From: Pseudoalteromonas sp. R3
Lineage (GTDB): Bacteria; Pseudomonadota; Gammaproteobacteria; Enterobacterales; Alteromonadaceae
DNA: 64,000 nucleotides
Direction of reading: 5' to 3'
Assembly: GCF_004014715.1 (NCBI RefSeq)
Contig: NZ_CP034835.1
Span: 1,364,001-1,428,000, forward strand
The translations under genes and the position numbers were made by a program. Each line of letters opens with the position of its first letter. Positions within the stretch are counted from its first letter, which is position 1. The notes under the pieces are model-generated. The model was given only the letters and a program-made list of their open reading frames with translations, had not been told where the DNA came from and did not search any database. Positions 52,336-61,201 of this stretch are shown here, in pieces.

Positions 52336-53023
52336 CAGACACCTGATAATAGCTGGCGATAAGCGTAAGGCGTTCCTGGCGTAGGGGTCCGGTGTGTAGT
52401 TGTGACATTACCTTATCAAGATTATCAATATTTACACCGGATAGCTTTCTTTGTGCTTCGCACAAGGCCAGCCAGGCGGCAAGCTCATGTTGTGGAAGTT
52501 CGCAATAATTCGGGTTAAAACCCAGGTATACTTCCAGCGCGCTTAGCCCCTGATGATTACGTACAACGAGCGCATCGGCCAGAGACTCATTACGTTCAAA
52601 CAACAACAAGGAACGGATGTAGTTAAACGGAGGTATCTGGTTTTGTGGGTTGGCAAACAGACAGTGCAAAAATGTATTGCCCTGATGGTTAGTGATATTA
52701 AACGCATTGGCGGCCTGAAGTGCGGGCATAAAAAAGTCTAACCGCTCGCTATTATTGATCCCCGCAATGACGCCCGACGGCAGGCCATGATGCGTGACGC
52801 AGTGGGCAGCGATATTTTGATAATGCTCGTAATTTGACGCATGATTACTTGCTGCCTCAAAGCAATGTCTGAGCTGTGCTGAGCGCTCTGTCTGTGTTGC
52901 TTGCTCAAAACAGCTTAGTATGCGTGCCAGGCTATGACTGTGTATCGCCTGGATCATACCCGTGACTGCCGCTGTGGTATCCGGCGCCGCCTGAGCATTT
53001 TTTTTGTTGTTAACCATATCCAT
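52319..53023 (-). CDS. Hypothetical ankyrin-repeat-like protein
   Basis: A 234-residue protein. NAFNITNHQGNTFLHCLF (about 108-125) and ADALVVRNHQGLSALEVYLG (about 150-170) resemble ankyrin-repeat loops, flanked by helical segments. No enzyme motif is seen, so a protein-binding role is the only inference. It converges on the HslV-like gene with a 17-base overlap. Confidence 0.55.
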   Translation of the reverse strand: MDMVNNKKNAQAAPDTTAAVTGMIQAIHSHSLARILSCFEQATQTERSAQLRHCFEAASNHASNYEHYQNIAAHCVTHHGLPSGVIAGINNSERLDFFMPALQAANAFNITNHQGNTFLHCLFANPQNQIPPFNYIRSLLLFERNESLADALVVRNHQGLSALEVYLGFNPNYCELPQHELAAWLALCEAQRKLSGVNIDNLDKVMSQLHTGPLRQERLTLIASYYQVSVNSLS

Positions 53024-53221
53024 TTACCCGAAGTAGCAGGTCGTTGAGTCTGCCATATCTGTTCAGCCTTACAGACATTATACCAATTGGCATGAATACG
53101 TATCCAGTCAGTGAGATAAAATCTGGCTCTGGGTTGAGGCTCTTTGATTTGGGAAAATACCCCATGACGTGTTAAGGATAAAAGGTACAATAGAGAAATT
53201 ATTCATTCAGGACAATTATTA

Positions 53222-54596
53222 ATGAAGGACCTTACTCAGGGAAAAATCCTCACTCATCTTATTGCAATGGCTGTTCCAATGGCGGTTGGGATGTTTATCC
53301 AGACCTTGTATTTTCTGGTCGATCTGTATTTTGTTGGTGCACTAGGAGCGCATGCTCTGGCCGGGGTCAGTAACGCGGGTAGTGTTTTCTTTTTTATTAT
53401 GGCATTGACTCAGATCCTGAATATCGGTTGTGGTACTTTGGTCGCCCATGCCGTTGGCAGTAAAGACCGTGTGCAGGCCAATACATTATTTCATCAAAGT
53501 ATGCTGATTGCTGCCTTTTGTTCTGTTCTGTTGGTTGTACTGGGTTATGCGTTTGGTCATGTTTTCTTTGAATTTATGACGCCAGATGCAATGACTCGTC
53601 AAGCCGCAGTGGACTACTTTCACTGGTTTTTGCCTGCACTAATCTTGCAGTTTGGACTGACCGTCATGGCCGCAGCGCTGCGTGGAGCCGGCGTTGTTAA
53701 ACCTGTCATGTTGATTTCGGTTGTGGCAGTGATCCTGAATATCATACTATCGCCGGTTTTGATCTCTGGATGGGGAAGTCCAATTGCGCTCGGTGTATCA
53801 GGCGCGGGTCTTGCCAGCTCTTTGTCCGCAATCTTCGCCATGGTAATGACGGTATGGTATTTTGTTCGTAAAGTGGACTATCTGACCATGCCTACAAAGG
53901 CGCTGGTGCCTGAACGCCAAGTTATGCTGAAAGTGATTAATTTGGGCTTACCATCAGGTGGAGAGTTTTTACTTACATTTATGTACATGTCGGTAATTTA
54001 CTGGGCGCTCAGTCAGTTTGCCGCGAGTGCTCAGGCAGGGTTTGGGTTAGGTGTTAGGATCATGCAAGTGCTTTTTCTACCCGTTATGGCAGTCGCGTTT
54101 GCTGCTCCTGCGATTGCGGCTCAAAACTATGCTGCGGGTAAATATGATAGGGTGAAAGAAACCTACCGATATACTAATTTACTCACTTGTATGCTGATGG
54201 CTATTTTGACCTTGGTATGTTTGGCAAATTCAAGCTGGTTTTTTTGCGCCTTTCAGTGATGAGCCACACGTTATTCTAGTCGCAGCAACATTTTTGGGAT
54301 ATGTTTGCCTGAATTTTGTACCGGCAGGTTTTACGTTTGCAGCTTCTGGTATGTTTCAGGCGTTGGGCAATACCTGGCCGGCTTTGTATAGCACGGCCAG
54401 CCGCTTAATACTATTTGCGGTTCCCGTTATCTGGTTGGCAGGACAAAGTGACTTTGAAATCGAACAGATCTGGGTGTTTTCTGTTGCCACCGTTTATTGT
54501 CAGGCGATGATCAGTTATCTGTTGCTGCGCCGCGAGATGAATAAAAAGCTGGTGTATACCAGTGAAGTGTCAATGCCATCTCCTGTTAGGAACTAA
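53222..54596 (+). pseudogene. MATE family efflux transporter interrupted by a T7 frameshift
   Basis: 53222-54259 encodes the first 345 residues of a MATE/NorM-type transporter (FIQTLYFLVDLYFVGALGAH at the N-terminus, AAPAIAAQNYAAGKYDRVKE later). The frame stops right after a run of seven T at 54239-54245. With six T, reading continues as FAPFSDEPHVILVAATFLGY and VPAGFTFAASGMFQALGNTW to the stop at 54596, for about 457 residues, the normal family length. So this is one gene with a single-base insertion: real mutation, slippage-controlled expression or sequencing error. Confidence 0.88.
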
Positions 54597-54706
54597 ACTG
54601 GGGTAAAACACTTAAAAGTAATGGTGATGTTGCTACAAAAACCTGCGCTTGCGCTATTCTTAAGGGAGTCAGTGAGCTGATACCACCTAAGGCGCAGGAG
54701 AAAGGT

Positions 54707-56023
54707 ATGCATAAAGGTGAAGTGGATTACGGAGAGCGACACCCGAAGGTATTGATGATCTGTGATGACGCCCACGAAATGGTTGGCGTCTGTAAAGTGA
54801 TCAGTTCCCAGGTTACTGCTTTTAGAACGCAAGAGGGAACTCGGGATGCACATAAGGTGATCCGTGAGGGAAAACCTCCTGTGCTTATTTTTGCCATGTT
54901 GCATGTAAAAGCCAGTATAGAGACCTATAACTCACTTGCGCAGCGTGGGCTGCTGGGTTATCCCCACAAGAGCATCTTGTTATGCGAAAACAAAGAGTCA
55001 GGGGTTGCTTTTCGATGTTGTATTAAAGGTATCTTTAATGATTACTTCGTTTTTAAGCCTATGTACGAAAATTACCGACTCAGGATGATTTTGCATAATA
55101 TCTTGCAACAGGCTGAGGATACCCAGCAAATCACTGAACTAAAAGAAGAGCACTTTGGTCGTATCGATAACGGACTGAAACAGCTGATTGATCAAGCTGC
55201 CAGTTACCGGGTTAATACTGAGCAATCTTTCCAGCAAGTCAGAGAGTCCCTCAGTGAAGTTCAGGAAGAAGATGAAGTAAACGCGCAGTTATTACAACAG
55301 CTTAAAGAAAAGCATGTCTTGCCTTTGTTGGATAAGTTGCAACAGCAACTGGTGAAAGATATTCAACAGATCACCAAACAACTCAATGATAGCCACTTTA
55401 CCCTGAATGAGCTGGCCGATTTGTTTAATAATTCACATACGTCTGCATTTACTTCCGTACTGGAGCACGCAGGTGAGCACAAAGAAGACGCAAACGATGA
55501 CCTCGATCATGATGTGCGAGAACATGAGGCGCCAACACCGCACACTGATTATCACACTCATGAAGAGTCGCATCATGACCATTCGCTTAGTGAGGAGTCC
55601 GCGCACGCCTTTGATAGTAAGAATGTACCTGAGCCTGTCATGGCCAGAGACAAACGGATAATGATAGTAGAGGACAATGAAATCTATCGTGAGATGATTT
55701 CAGGAATATTGCGAGAGCAGGGGTTCTCTGTAGACGGTATGGAAAATGGCTTGGCTGCCATTAAGGAGCTGCGCAAACATCGCTATGATATGATATTTAT
55801 GGACCTCTTTATGCCGGGTCTGGATGGCTACAACACCACTAAAAATGTACGTGCCATAGAGCATTGTCGTGGCATTCCCATTGTCGCACTAACCAGCAAC
55901 CGGAACAAAGATCTCATTCGAAAATGGGCCACACTTGGACTTGGAGGCTATATTGTTAAGCCTTCCACTAAGCGCAGTATTTTGGACGCTGTAAACAAGT
56001 TGCTAGGCACTGAGTGTGTCTGA
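54707..56023 (+). CDS. Double-receiver response regulator with His-rich linker
   Basis: A 438-residue protein. Residues 12-130 are receiver-like (VLMICDDAHEMV) but the phospho-acceptor position reads LIFAMLHV with no Asp, so it is likely inactive. A coiled coil covers about 135-240. Residues 253-300 hold 11 His among many Asp/Glu, possibly metal-binding. The C-terminal receiver (315-436) is intact: VEDNE, acceptor Asp366 in FMDLFMPGLDGY, ALTSN and Lys418. No output domain is present. It converges with the kinase genes and probably takes phosphate from them. Confidence 0.82.
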   Translation: MHKGEVDYGERHPKVLMICDDAHEMVGVCKVISSQVTAFRTQEGTRDAHKVIREGKPPVLIFAMLHVKASIETYNSLAQRGLLGYPHKSILLCENKESGVAFRCCIKGIFNDYFVFKPMYENYRLRMILHNILQQAEDTQQITELKEEHFGRIDNGLKQLIDQAASYRVNTEQSFQQVRESLSEVQEEDEVNAQLLQQLKEKHVLPLLDKLQQQLVKDIQQITKQLNDSHFTLNELADLFNNSHTSAFTSVLEHAGEHKEDANDDLDHDVREHEAPTPHTDYHTHEESHHDHSLSEESAHAFDSKNVPEPVMARDKRIMIVEDNEIYREMISGILREQGFSVDGMENGLAAIKELRKHRYDMIFMDLFMPGLDGYNTTKNVRAIEHCRGIPIVALTSNRNKDLIRKWATLGLGGYIVKPSTKRSILDAVNKLLGTECV

Positions 56024-56053
56024 TTAAATTGCACACAATGAGTGAAGTGCCGA

Positions 56054-56407
56054 TTATTCGCCGTGATTGATAAGCGCGTTAAGTGCTTTGATCTCTCGGG
56101 CTATGTTGATAAGCACTGAACGGCAGTCTTGACGGTTACAGGATAAGGCTGCGTCTTCTAACTCAGCCAGATATTCGCTGCAGCGTTCAGCGCCAATTGC
56201 CCGGGCTGATGTTTTTAAAAAGTGGGCATGCTCTTTAAGTTCAGCATAAGCCGTATTACTATAAGCGCTTAAAAATAGTTTACAACTGGCTTCTGCCTGA
56301 GTCACAAAGTCACGTTGAAACCGCGTAATGGTGTCCATGTCTTCGCCAATTAAATCTACGAGGGTTTGTGCATTTAGTCTTGCCAATTGTGTGTAATCAC
56401 TTGCCAT
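56054..56407 (-). CDS. HPt phosphotransfer protein
   Basis: A 117-residue four-helix protein. His62 in the context H-F-L-K-T-S-A matches the HPt consensus HxLKGSA. It overlaps the hybrid kinase gene by 11 bases and so is the likely shuttle from its receiver to a downstream regulator, possibly the double-receiver protein 30 bases away on the other strand. Confidence 0.85.
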   Translation of the reverse strand: MASDYTQLARLNAQTLVDLIGEDMDTITRFQRDFVTQAEASCKLFLSAYSNTAYAELKEHAHFLKTSARAIGAERCSEYLAELEDAALSCNRQDCRSVLINIAREIKALNALINHGE

Positions 56408-59087
56408 ACCATTTCTCTATCACTGATTTGAAACGCTCGAGTTGAACTGGCTTGCCGATACAATCATTGATGCCATAAAGGTGGCAGTTTTCCAGCTCAT
56501 TTTTAACCGCGGCTCCTGTGACTGCCACTATCGGAATGGCTTTGCGTGCCAGCTGCTTTTCAGTCTGGCGGATACGTTTGGCCATTTCGTAGCCATCCAC
56601 AACGGGCATGTGGCAATCGGTTAGTATGAGTTTGTATTCATCCTGTTTCCAACTTTCATATCCTTGTTCACCATTTTCTGCCAGCGTACAGGTGTATCCC
56701 AGTTTCGCGAGCTGTTTAACCATCAGGTTCTGATTAAAGGTGTTATCTTCAACCAATAAAATGCCGGGGCGTAACCCTGCTACATTGGCTTGTGCCTTGC
56801 CTTCCGTTTGGCTTTTATCCGTAGGGTGTTGATCTGTGTGGGCAATACTGGCCGCCTTGTCTGTGGTGTGAGCCAGTAAGTGCATAGCTTGTCGGGTAAT
56901 ACCATAGCGTGTTGCCAGGCCAACATTCAGCGGAGCTGCATCCGGAAGGATTGCTCTTAACTTCTCTGTTACTCCGGTTTGATGACATATGAGCACCTTA
57001 TGCTCAGTGAGTATCTCTTTATACTCTTTTAAATCAGTCAAGTCCCGATCTGACTCTACACAGCAGCACACTAAAGTGCCGGAGTCGGAGGAGGAGGGCA
57101 GCTGGTTTAACTCTATCTGATGCAATTCATCGGTGAGGGTGTTTAGTACCGATAGCAGATGTGGGTGCAATTGTGCACTGTGGGTTGGGATCAGATAAAT
57201 ATGTTTAAACAATGACGGTGCAGTGTGATGTGAAAATCTATGTAACGGAATACACACGCGAAATATGCTGCCACGATCCAGTTTACTTTTCAGCCCGATA
57301 CGTCCCCCCATCAGGTCAACAATTTTTCTTGAAATGGCAAGTCCCAAACCCGTTCCGCCATATACCCGGGTGGTAGACTTATCTGCCTGGGTAAAAGGGT
57401 GAAAAAGCTTTTTCTGGGTCTTGTCGTCGATACCTATCCCATTGTCTTTCACCAGAATACTGAGCTCTCCCTGGCTATGACTTTGTACTTGCCAGTCCAC
57501 TTCGATCACCACGTTACCGCTGGCTTTGGCTGGTGGACCACTGAATTTGATAGCGTTACTTAGCAGGTTGAACAGCACCTGACGAATACGATTTTCGTCA
57601 CAATAGAGCATCGTTGGTAGCTGTTCCGACTCAATGACTTTTAGATTAACACGGCGTTTCTCCGCATTAGATGCAAATGTCAGTAGCACATTATGTAATG
57701 TTTTCGAGATATCGAACTCCCTGAACTCCAGCTCTAACTTACCGGCCTCAATCTTATTGATATCCAGAATATCATTGAGAATATCAACCAGATTCTTAGC
57801 CGAGACAGAAGCCGTTTCAAGCAATTCCATCTCTTCCGGGTTGTGCTTTTGTAACGAGAGTAATTCGAGCGAACCTATGATGGCATTCATTGGGGTTCTT
57901 AGCTCATGACTAATCATGGCCAGGAAATCGGATTTGGCACGACTGGCTTGTTCCGCCTTAGTGACAGCGCATTTCAGATCAGATGTACGGCTTTTAACAC
58001 GTGTTTCTAACTCTGCATTCAGTTGGGATAATTTCAAATAAGCGCGATAAACCTCTGATTGATCGACACATACACCGTCAAGGCGACAGTGATTACCGTA
58101 GCCGTCATCCGTGACAACTCCTTTGGCAAAAATATGTAATTCATCCTTATTGGGCAGCACGGCGCGAAACACATGTTCGAAATCTTCGCCCGTTTCTAGT
58201 GCTTCTTTTAGCCCATTTGAAACCCTCTCTCTGTCTTGTGGATGGATCCGCTCCAGCCACTTTTCATAACTTCCTGTATCCTGGGCTGCCAAGTCAAAGA
58301 TAGTACTGGTTTGAGGATCCCAGTCCCAGTGCCAGTGGGTGTTTTGTTTGCTGACACGCCAGGTACCGACTTTACCGGCTTCCAATGCAATGCGGCGACT
58401 TTCATGCGCGTTGTTAAGGTGGATCAGCATTTGTTTCTCTTGTGTACATTCACGCAAAATACCAAATAAACTCAGCTGGGCGTCACTATTTCGGCGCTGG
58501 TCGCCACTGAGCTCAAACCAGTGAGGCACTGAATCGAGCATCACTCTGAATTCAAACTTCAGTCGTACATTGGACTGTATATGTTCCTCAATGAAGCTCA
58601 GCGCCAGTGGCTTGTCGTCTTCGTAAATCAGATTGATGAAATCATGCCAACTGGATAAGGTATGGCAGTGCAGAAGCTCACAAAAAGTGCGCGAAAAGTA
58701 GGGCTGTTCGAAGTCAGCGCTGACTTGCCACACTCCAATGTCACCGCATTGAAGTGCCAACTCGGCCAGCTCATTCAGGTATGACTGGTGTGAGTGTGTA
58801 ACAGGATTGAGTATTAAACAGGTTTCTGAGGTCAGATTATCACTGATGACCAGATTAAGCCGCGCTCCGCAAGCTAACAGAGCCTGTGCAGAGCTACCTG
58901 GCGCCTGATTTAAAAATAGGTTGCTTTGTTCCCCTGTGTCTATGAGCTGACAGAAATCAAAAAAGTGCTGATGTGCGTAGGCGTTGCCAGTCAAGTTAAG
59001 CAGTTTGCTCGCGGCCTGATTGCAATCCAGCACCTGCCATTGATCGTTTACGGTCAGTATTGGAAGATCCAATAGATGGATATCCAT
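56397..59087 (-). CDS. Hybrid sensor histidine kinase with PAS domains
   Basis: An 896-residue cytoplasmic-looking kinase without evident membrane segments. Three PAS-like regions come first (about 10-95, 105-220, 230-350). Then follow HisKA with His394 in MISHELRTPMNAIIG, HATPase (LLSNAIKFSG, VKDNGIGID, YGGTGLGLAISRKIVDLMGG) and a C-terminal receiver (LLVEDNTFNQNL) with acceptor Asp824 in LTDCHMPVVDGYE. The middle after the ATPase (about 640-740) is a degenerate linker. It would pass phosphate to its receiver, then to the HPt protein. Confidence 0.9.
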   Translation of the reverse strand: MDIHLLDLPILTVNDQWQVLDCNQAASKLLNLTGNAYAHQHFFDFCQLIDTGEQSNLFLNQAPGSSAQALLACGARLNLVISDNLTSETCLILNPVTHSHQSYLNELAELALQCGDIGVWQVSADFEQPYFSRTFCELLHCHTLSSWHDFINLIYEDDKPLALSFIEEHIQSNVRLKFEFRVMLDSVPHWFELSGDQRRNSDAQLSLFGILRECTQEKQMLIHLNNAHESRRIALEAGKVGTWRVSKQNTHWHWDWDPQTSTIFDLAAQDTGSYEKWLERIHPQDRERVSNGLKEALETGEDFEHVFRAVLPNKDELHIFAKGVVTDDGYGNHCRLDGVCVDQSEVYRAYLKLSQLNAELETRVKSRTSDLKCAVTKAEQASRAKSDFLAMISHELRTPMNAIIGSLELLSLQKHNPEEMELLETASVSAKNLVDILNDILDINKIEAGKLELEFREFDISKTLHNVLLTFASNAEKRRVNLKVIESEQLPTMLYCDENRIRQVLFNLLSNAIKFSGPPAKASGNVVIEVDWQVQSHSQGELSILVKDNGIGIDDKTQKKLFHPFTQADKSTTRVYGGTGLGLAISRKIVDLMGGRIGLKSKLDRGSIFRVCIPLHRFSHHTAPSLFKHIYLIPTHSAQLHPHLLSVLNTLTDELHQIELNQLPSSSDSGTLVCCCVESDRDLTDLKEYKEILTEHKVLICHQTGVTEKLRAILPDAAPLNVGLATRYGITRQAMHLLAHTTDKAASIAHTDQHPTDKSQTEGKAQANVAGLRPGILLVEDNTFNQNLMVKQLAKLGYTCTLAENGEQGYESWKQDEYKLILTDCHMPVVDGYEMAKRIRQTEKQLARKAIPIVAVTGAAVKNELENCHLYGINDCIGKPVQLERFKSVIEKWYGK

Positions 59088-59330
59088 ATCATTTCCCTGC
59101 TTGATTTTGCCTGATATTAGTATCGTTCAAATTGTGAGCGTTGTGGAGAAATTTGCTCAGGAAATTGCCCAGGTGAGCAGGTTTTTAAAGCAGCCAGCCG
59201 AAGATCTGATTTTAGCTAATGGGTGAGGAAGATACCTGCGGCATCTTCCAGGTGATTGCCGATAGAGCGGTCAAATCATTCACTACAAGGTGAGCCCCCA
59301 TTCGCGGAGGCTGCCCTTACCTGATAAAAA

Positions 59331-61121
59331 TTAGAATTTATTAGCCGGCGGCCATTGTGGGTTGGCGACTTCGTCTTCACCAACGGCGGTGTTTGCTTCT
59401 AGGGTAATAGAGTGAGGAGTATCTTCTTTGGGAATAGTCACTTCAACGACATAGTTACTGGCCGGGTTCGTTCTTATCTCCTCCATGACCGCCATTAACT
59501 CGCTCACTGTGGTAACCAGACGCCCCTCTCCGCCAAATGCCTGGGTAATATTAGCTATGTTCCAGGCAGGTAGGTCATTGTAGCTATAGACCTTGTCGAG
59601 TAACTTGTCCTGATAGTCGACGGGTGGCGTTCTGAATGGATTTGGATTAACCAGATATTGCTCTATACCATAGATGCCGTTTGCTAACACAAAAACCACT
59701 GTGTTTTGCCCATAAGCGTGCTGGTCTGCAACAGCCTGGCAGGTTTCATGAAAGGCACCATCACCAACCACCACGATAGCTCGTTTATCAGGAAACGCAC
59801 ACTTAATGCCAGTGCCAGCAGGGACCGAATAACCAATCGACAGCCACGCTGCCTGAGCGACAAAGCCATCCTGAGTCGGTATTTTAACGCTTTGTGCACC
59901 AATCAGTGGGAATCCGGCATCCACTGCCAGGACATCATCCTCATCCAGCCATTGGCTCAGGGTGGCGAAAAAGCTGTCATAGCCAAGTTGTGACTCAGCC
60001 GATTGACTCTTAAGTACAGGCTTATCCATACGTAAGCCTTTTAGATTAGCACTTTGCTGCTGTGCCAGCGCTGTAAACTCACAGATCAGACACTGCAGAT
60101 AGTCAGCCAATGTGGCTGACGCATAGTAGGTTGCGCCAACGTATACGCCGCCCTGTGCGGCAAGGACGGTGCGGCTGCTGCGAATATCCTGATTGCCCGT
60201 GTCCTTACCTGTCGTCCAGGCGCCAACTCCGACCAAAACGCCATCGTCCCCAACCAGTGACGCTACCTCTGAGGGCGTCAATGTGACACAGCCTTCAAAC
60301 CAGGGGTGGGTTTCTGCAATGACTGACTTGCTCAATGCGGAGGTGACAAAATGAATATGTCCTTCCGGCACGGTATGATTGCGGTTTATGACCTCGAGTA
60401 ACTCTAAAAAGATATCCTGCAACCCAAAACGTTGCAGCTCTACGCCAGCCCAGAAGATACTTTTTGGCTGACTAAGCATTAATTCGATAGTCGCTTTGGC
60501 TGCCTGTTGCGCTTCACTGACCGTAATGCTGACGGGGTTATTAAGTGCCAGGGGCTGAGCCGGTTTAATACATTCTGCCCGCCAGACATCTTCACTGACT
60601 TCAAAGTAAACCGGTCGGCGCTGCGCCAACAATGCAGCCAGTGCCGAATCAATCTGGTAGGGCGCCTGGTTAGCATTCACAATACGCTCCGCTGCGACCG
60701 TTATGGGGCGAAACATGTGGATGTCGACAAACTCATACCCTGTGGTGTGTGAGTATAGCAGTCCGGCATTTTTTGAGATCTGATCTTCTTTGTTAGTGGG
60801 GGCACCATTTATCAAGATCACCGGTACCTGCTCCACAAAGGAACCTGCAATGGTGTTTAACAGGCTGAATGCACCAACACTGTATGTGACATACAAGGCG
60901 CTGGGGCCTTTGAGCCGGGCATAGGCATCTGCCGCAAAACCCGCACAAATCTCATTGGCATTGCCACTAATTCTTATAGGGGAGTGCTGATCAGCCAGTA
61001 TGGTATCCAGCAAAGCCGCGGTGTAGTTACCTGCAACACCAAACATTTGCTCAACACCAATTTCTTCCAGCCGCGCTTTAAAATAATCGGCAACACTAAA
61101 GGTTGAGGTAGCTTGAGTCAT
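59331..61121 (-). CDS. Thiamine-diphosphate 2-oxoacid decarboxylase (pyruvate/indolepyruvate decarboxylase family)
   Basis: A 596-residue ThDP enzyme. The activating Glu57 lies in ISGNANEICAGFAADAYAR and the cofactor motif is VVGDGAFHETCQAV ... ANGIYGIE. The His-His pair typical of pyruvate decarboxylases is replaced by Ser-His in LLYSHTTG. The ATG at 61121 has AAGGAGACAATTG upstream; an upstream in-frame ATG would add 19 unlikely residues. It follows the flavin oxidase gene by 80 bases on the same strand. Together they suggest decarboxylation of a 2-oxoacid made by the oxidase; which amino acid is not known. Confidence 0.85.
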   Translation of the reverse strand: MTQATSTFSVADYFKARLEEIGVEQMFGVAGNYTAALLDTILADQHSPIRISGNANEICAGFAADAYARLKGPSALYVTYSVGAFSLLNTIAGSFVEQVPVILINGAPTNKEDQISKNAGLLYSHTTGYEFVDIHMFRPITVAAERIVNANQAPYQIDSALAALLAQRRPVYFEVSEDVWRAECIKPAQPLALNNPVSITVSEAQQAAKATIELMLSQPKSIFWAGVELQRFGLQDIFLELLEVINRNHTVPEGHIHFVTSALSKSVIAETHPWFEGCVTLTPSEVASLVGDDGVLVGVGAWTTGKDTGNQDIRSSRTVLAAQGGVYVGATYYASATLADYLQCLICEFTALAQQQSANLKGLRMDKPVLKSQSAESQLGYDSFFATLSQWLDEDDVLAVDAGFPLIGAQSVKIPTQDGFVAQAAWLSIGYSVPAGTGIKCAFPDKRAIVVVGDGAFHETCQAVADQHAYGQNTVVFVLANGIYGIEQYLVNPNPFRTPPVDYQDKLLDKVYSYNDLPAWNIANITQAFGGEGRLVTTVSELMAVMEEIRTNPASNYVVEVTIPKEDTPHSITLEANTAVGEDEVANPQWPPANKF

Positions 61122-61201
61122 CAATTGTCTCCTTAAGCAAGCTGGGCGGGCTTCCCCCGCCTTTGGAAGGAAAGGCACCTGTGTTGGTGCCCGGTGCAGA
61201 G

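Noticed and set aside
59283..59316. Imperfect hairpin after the decarboxylase gene
   Set aside because: The stem is interrupted by mismatches and no T-run follows, so a terminator call is not supported.
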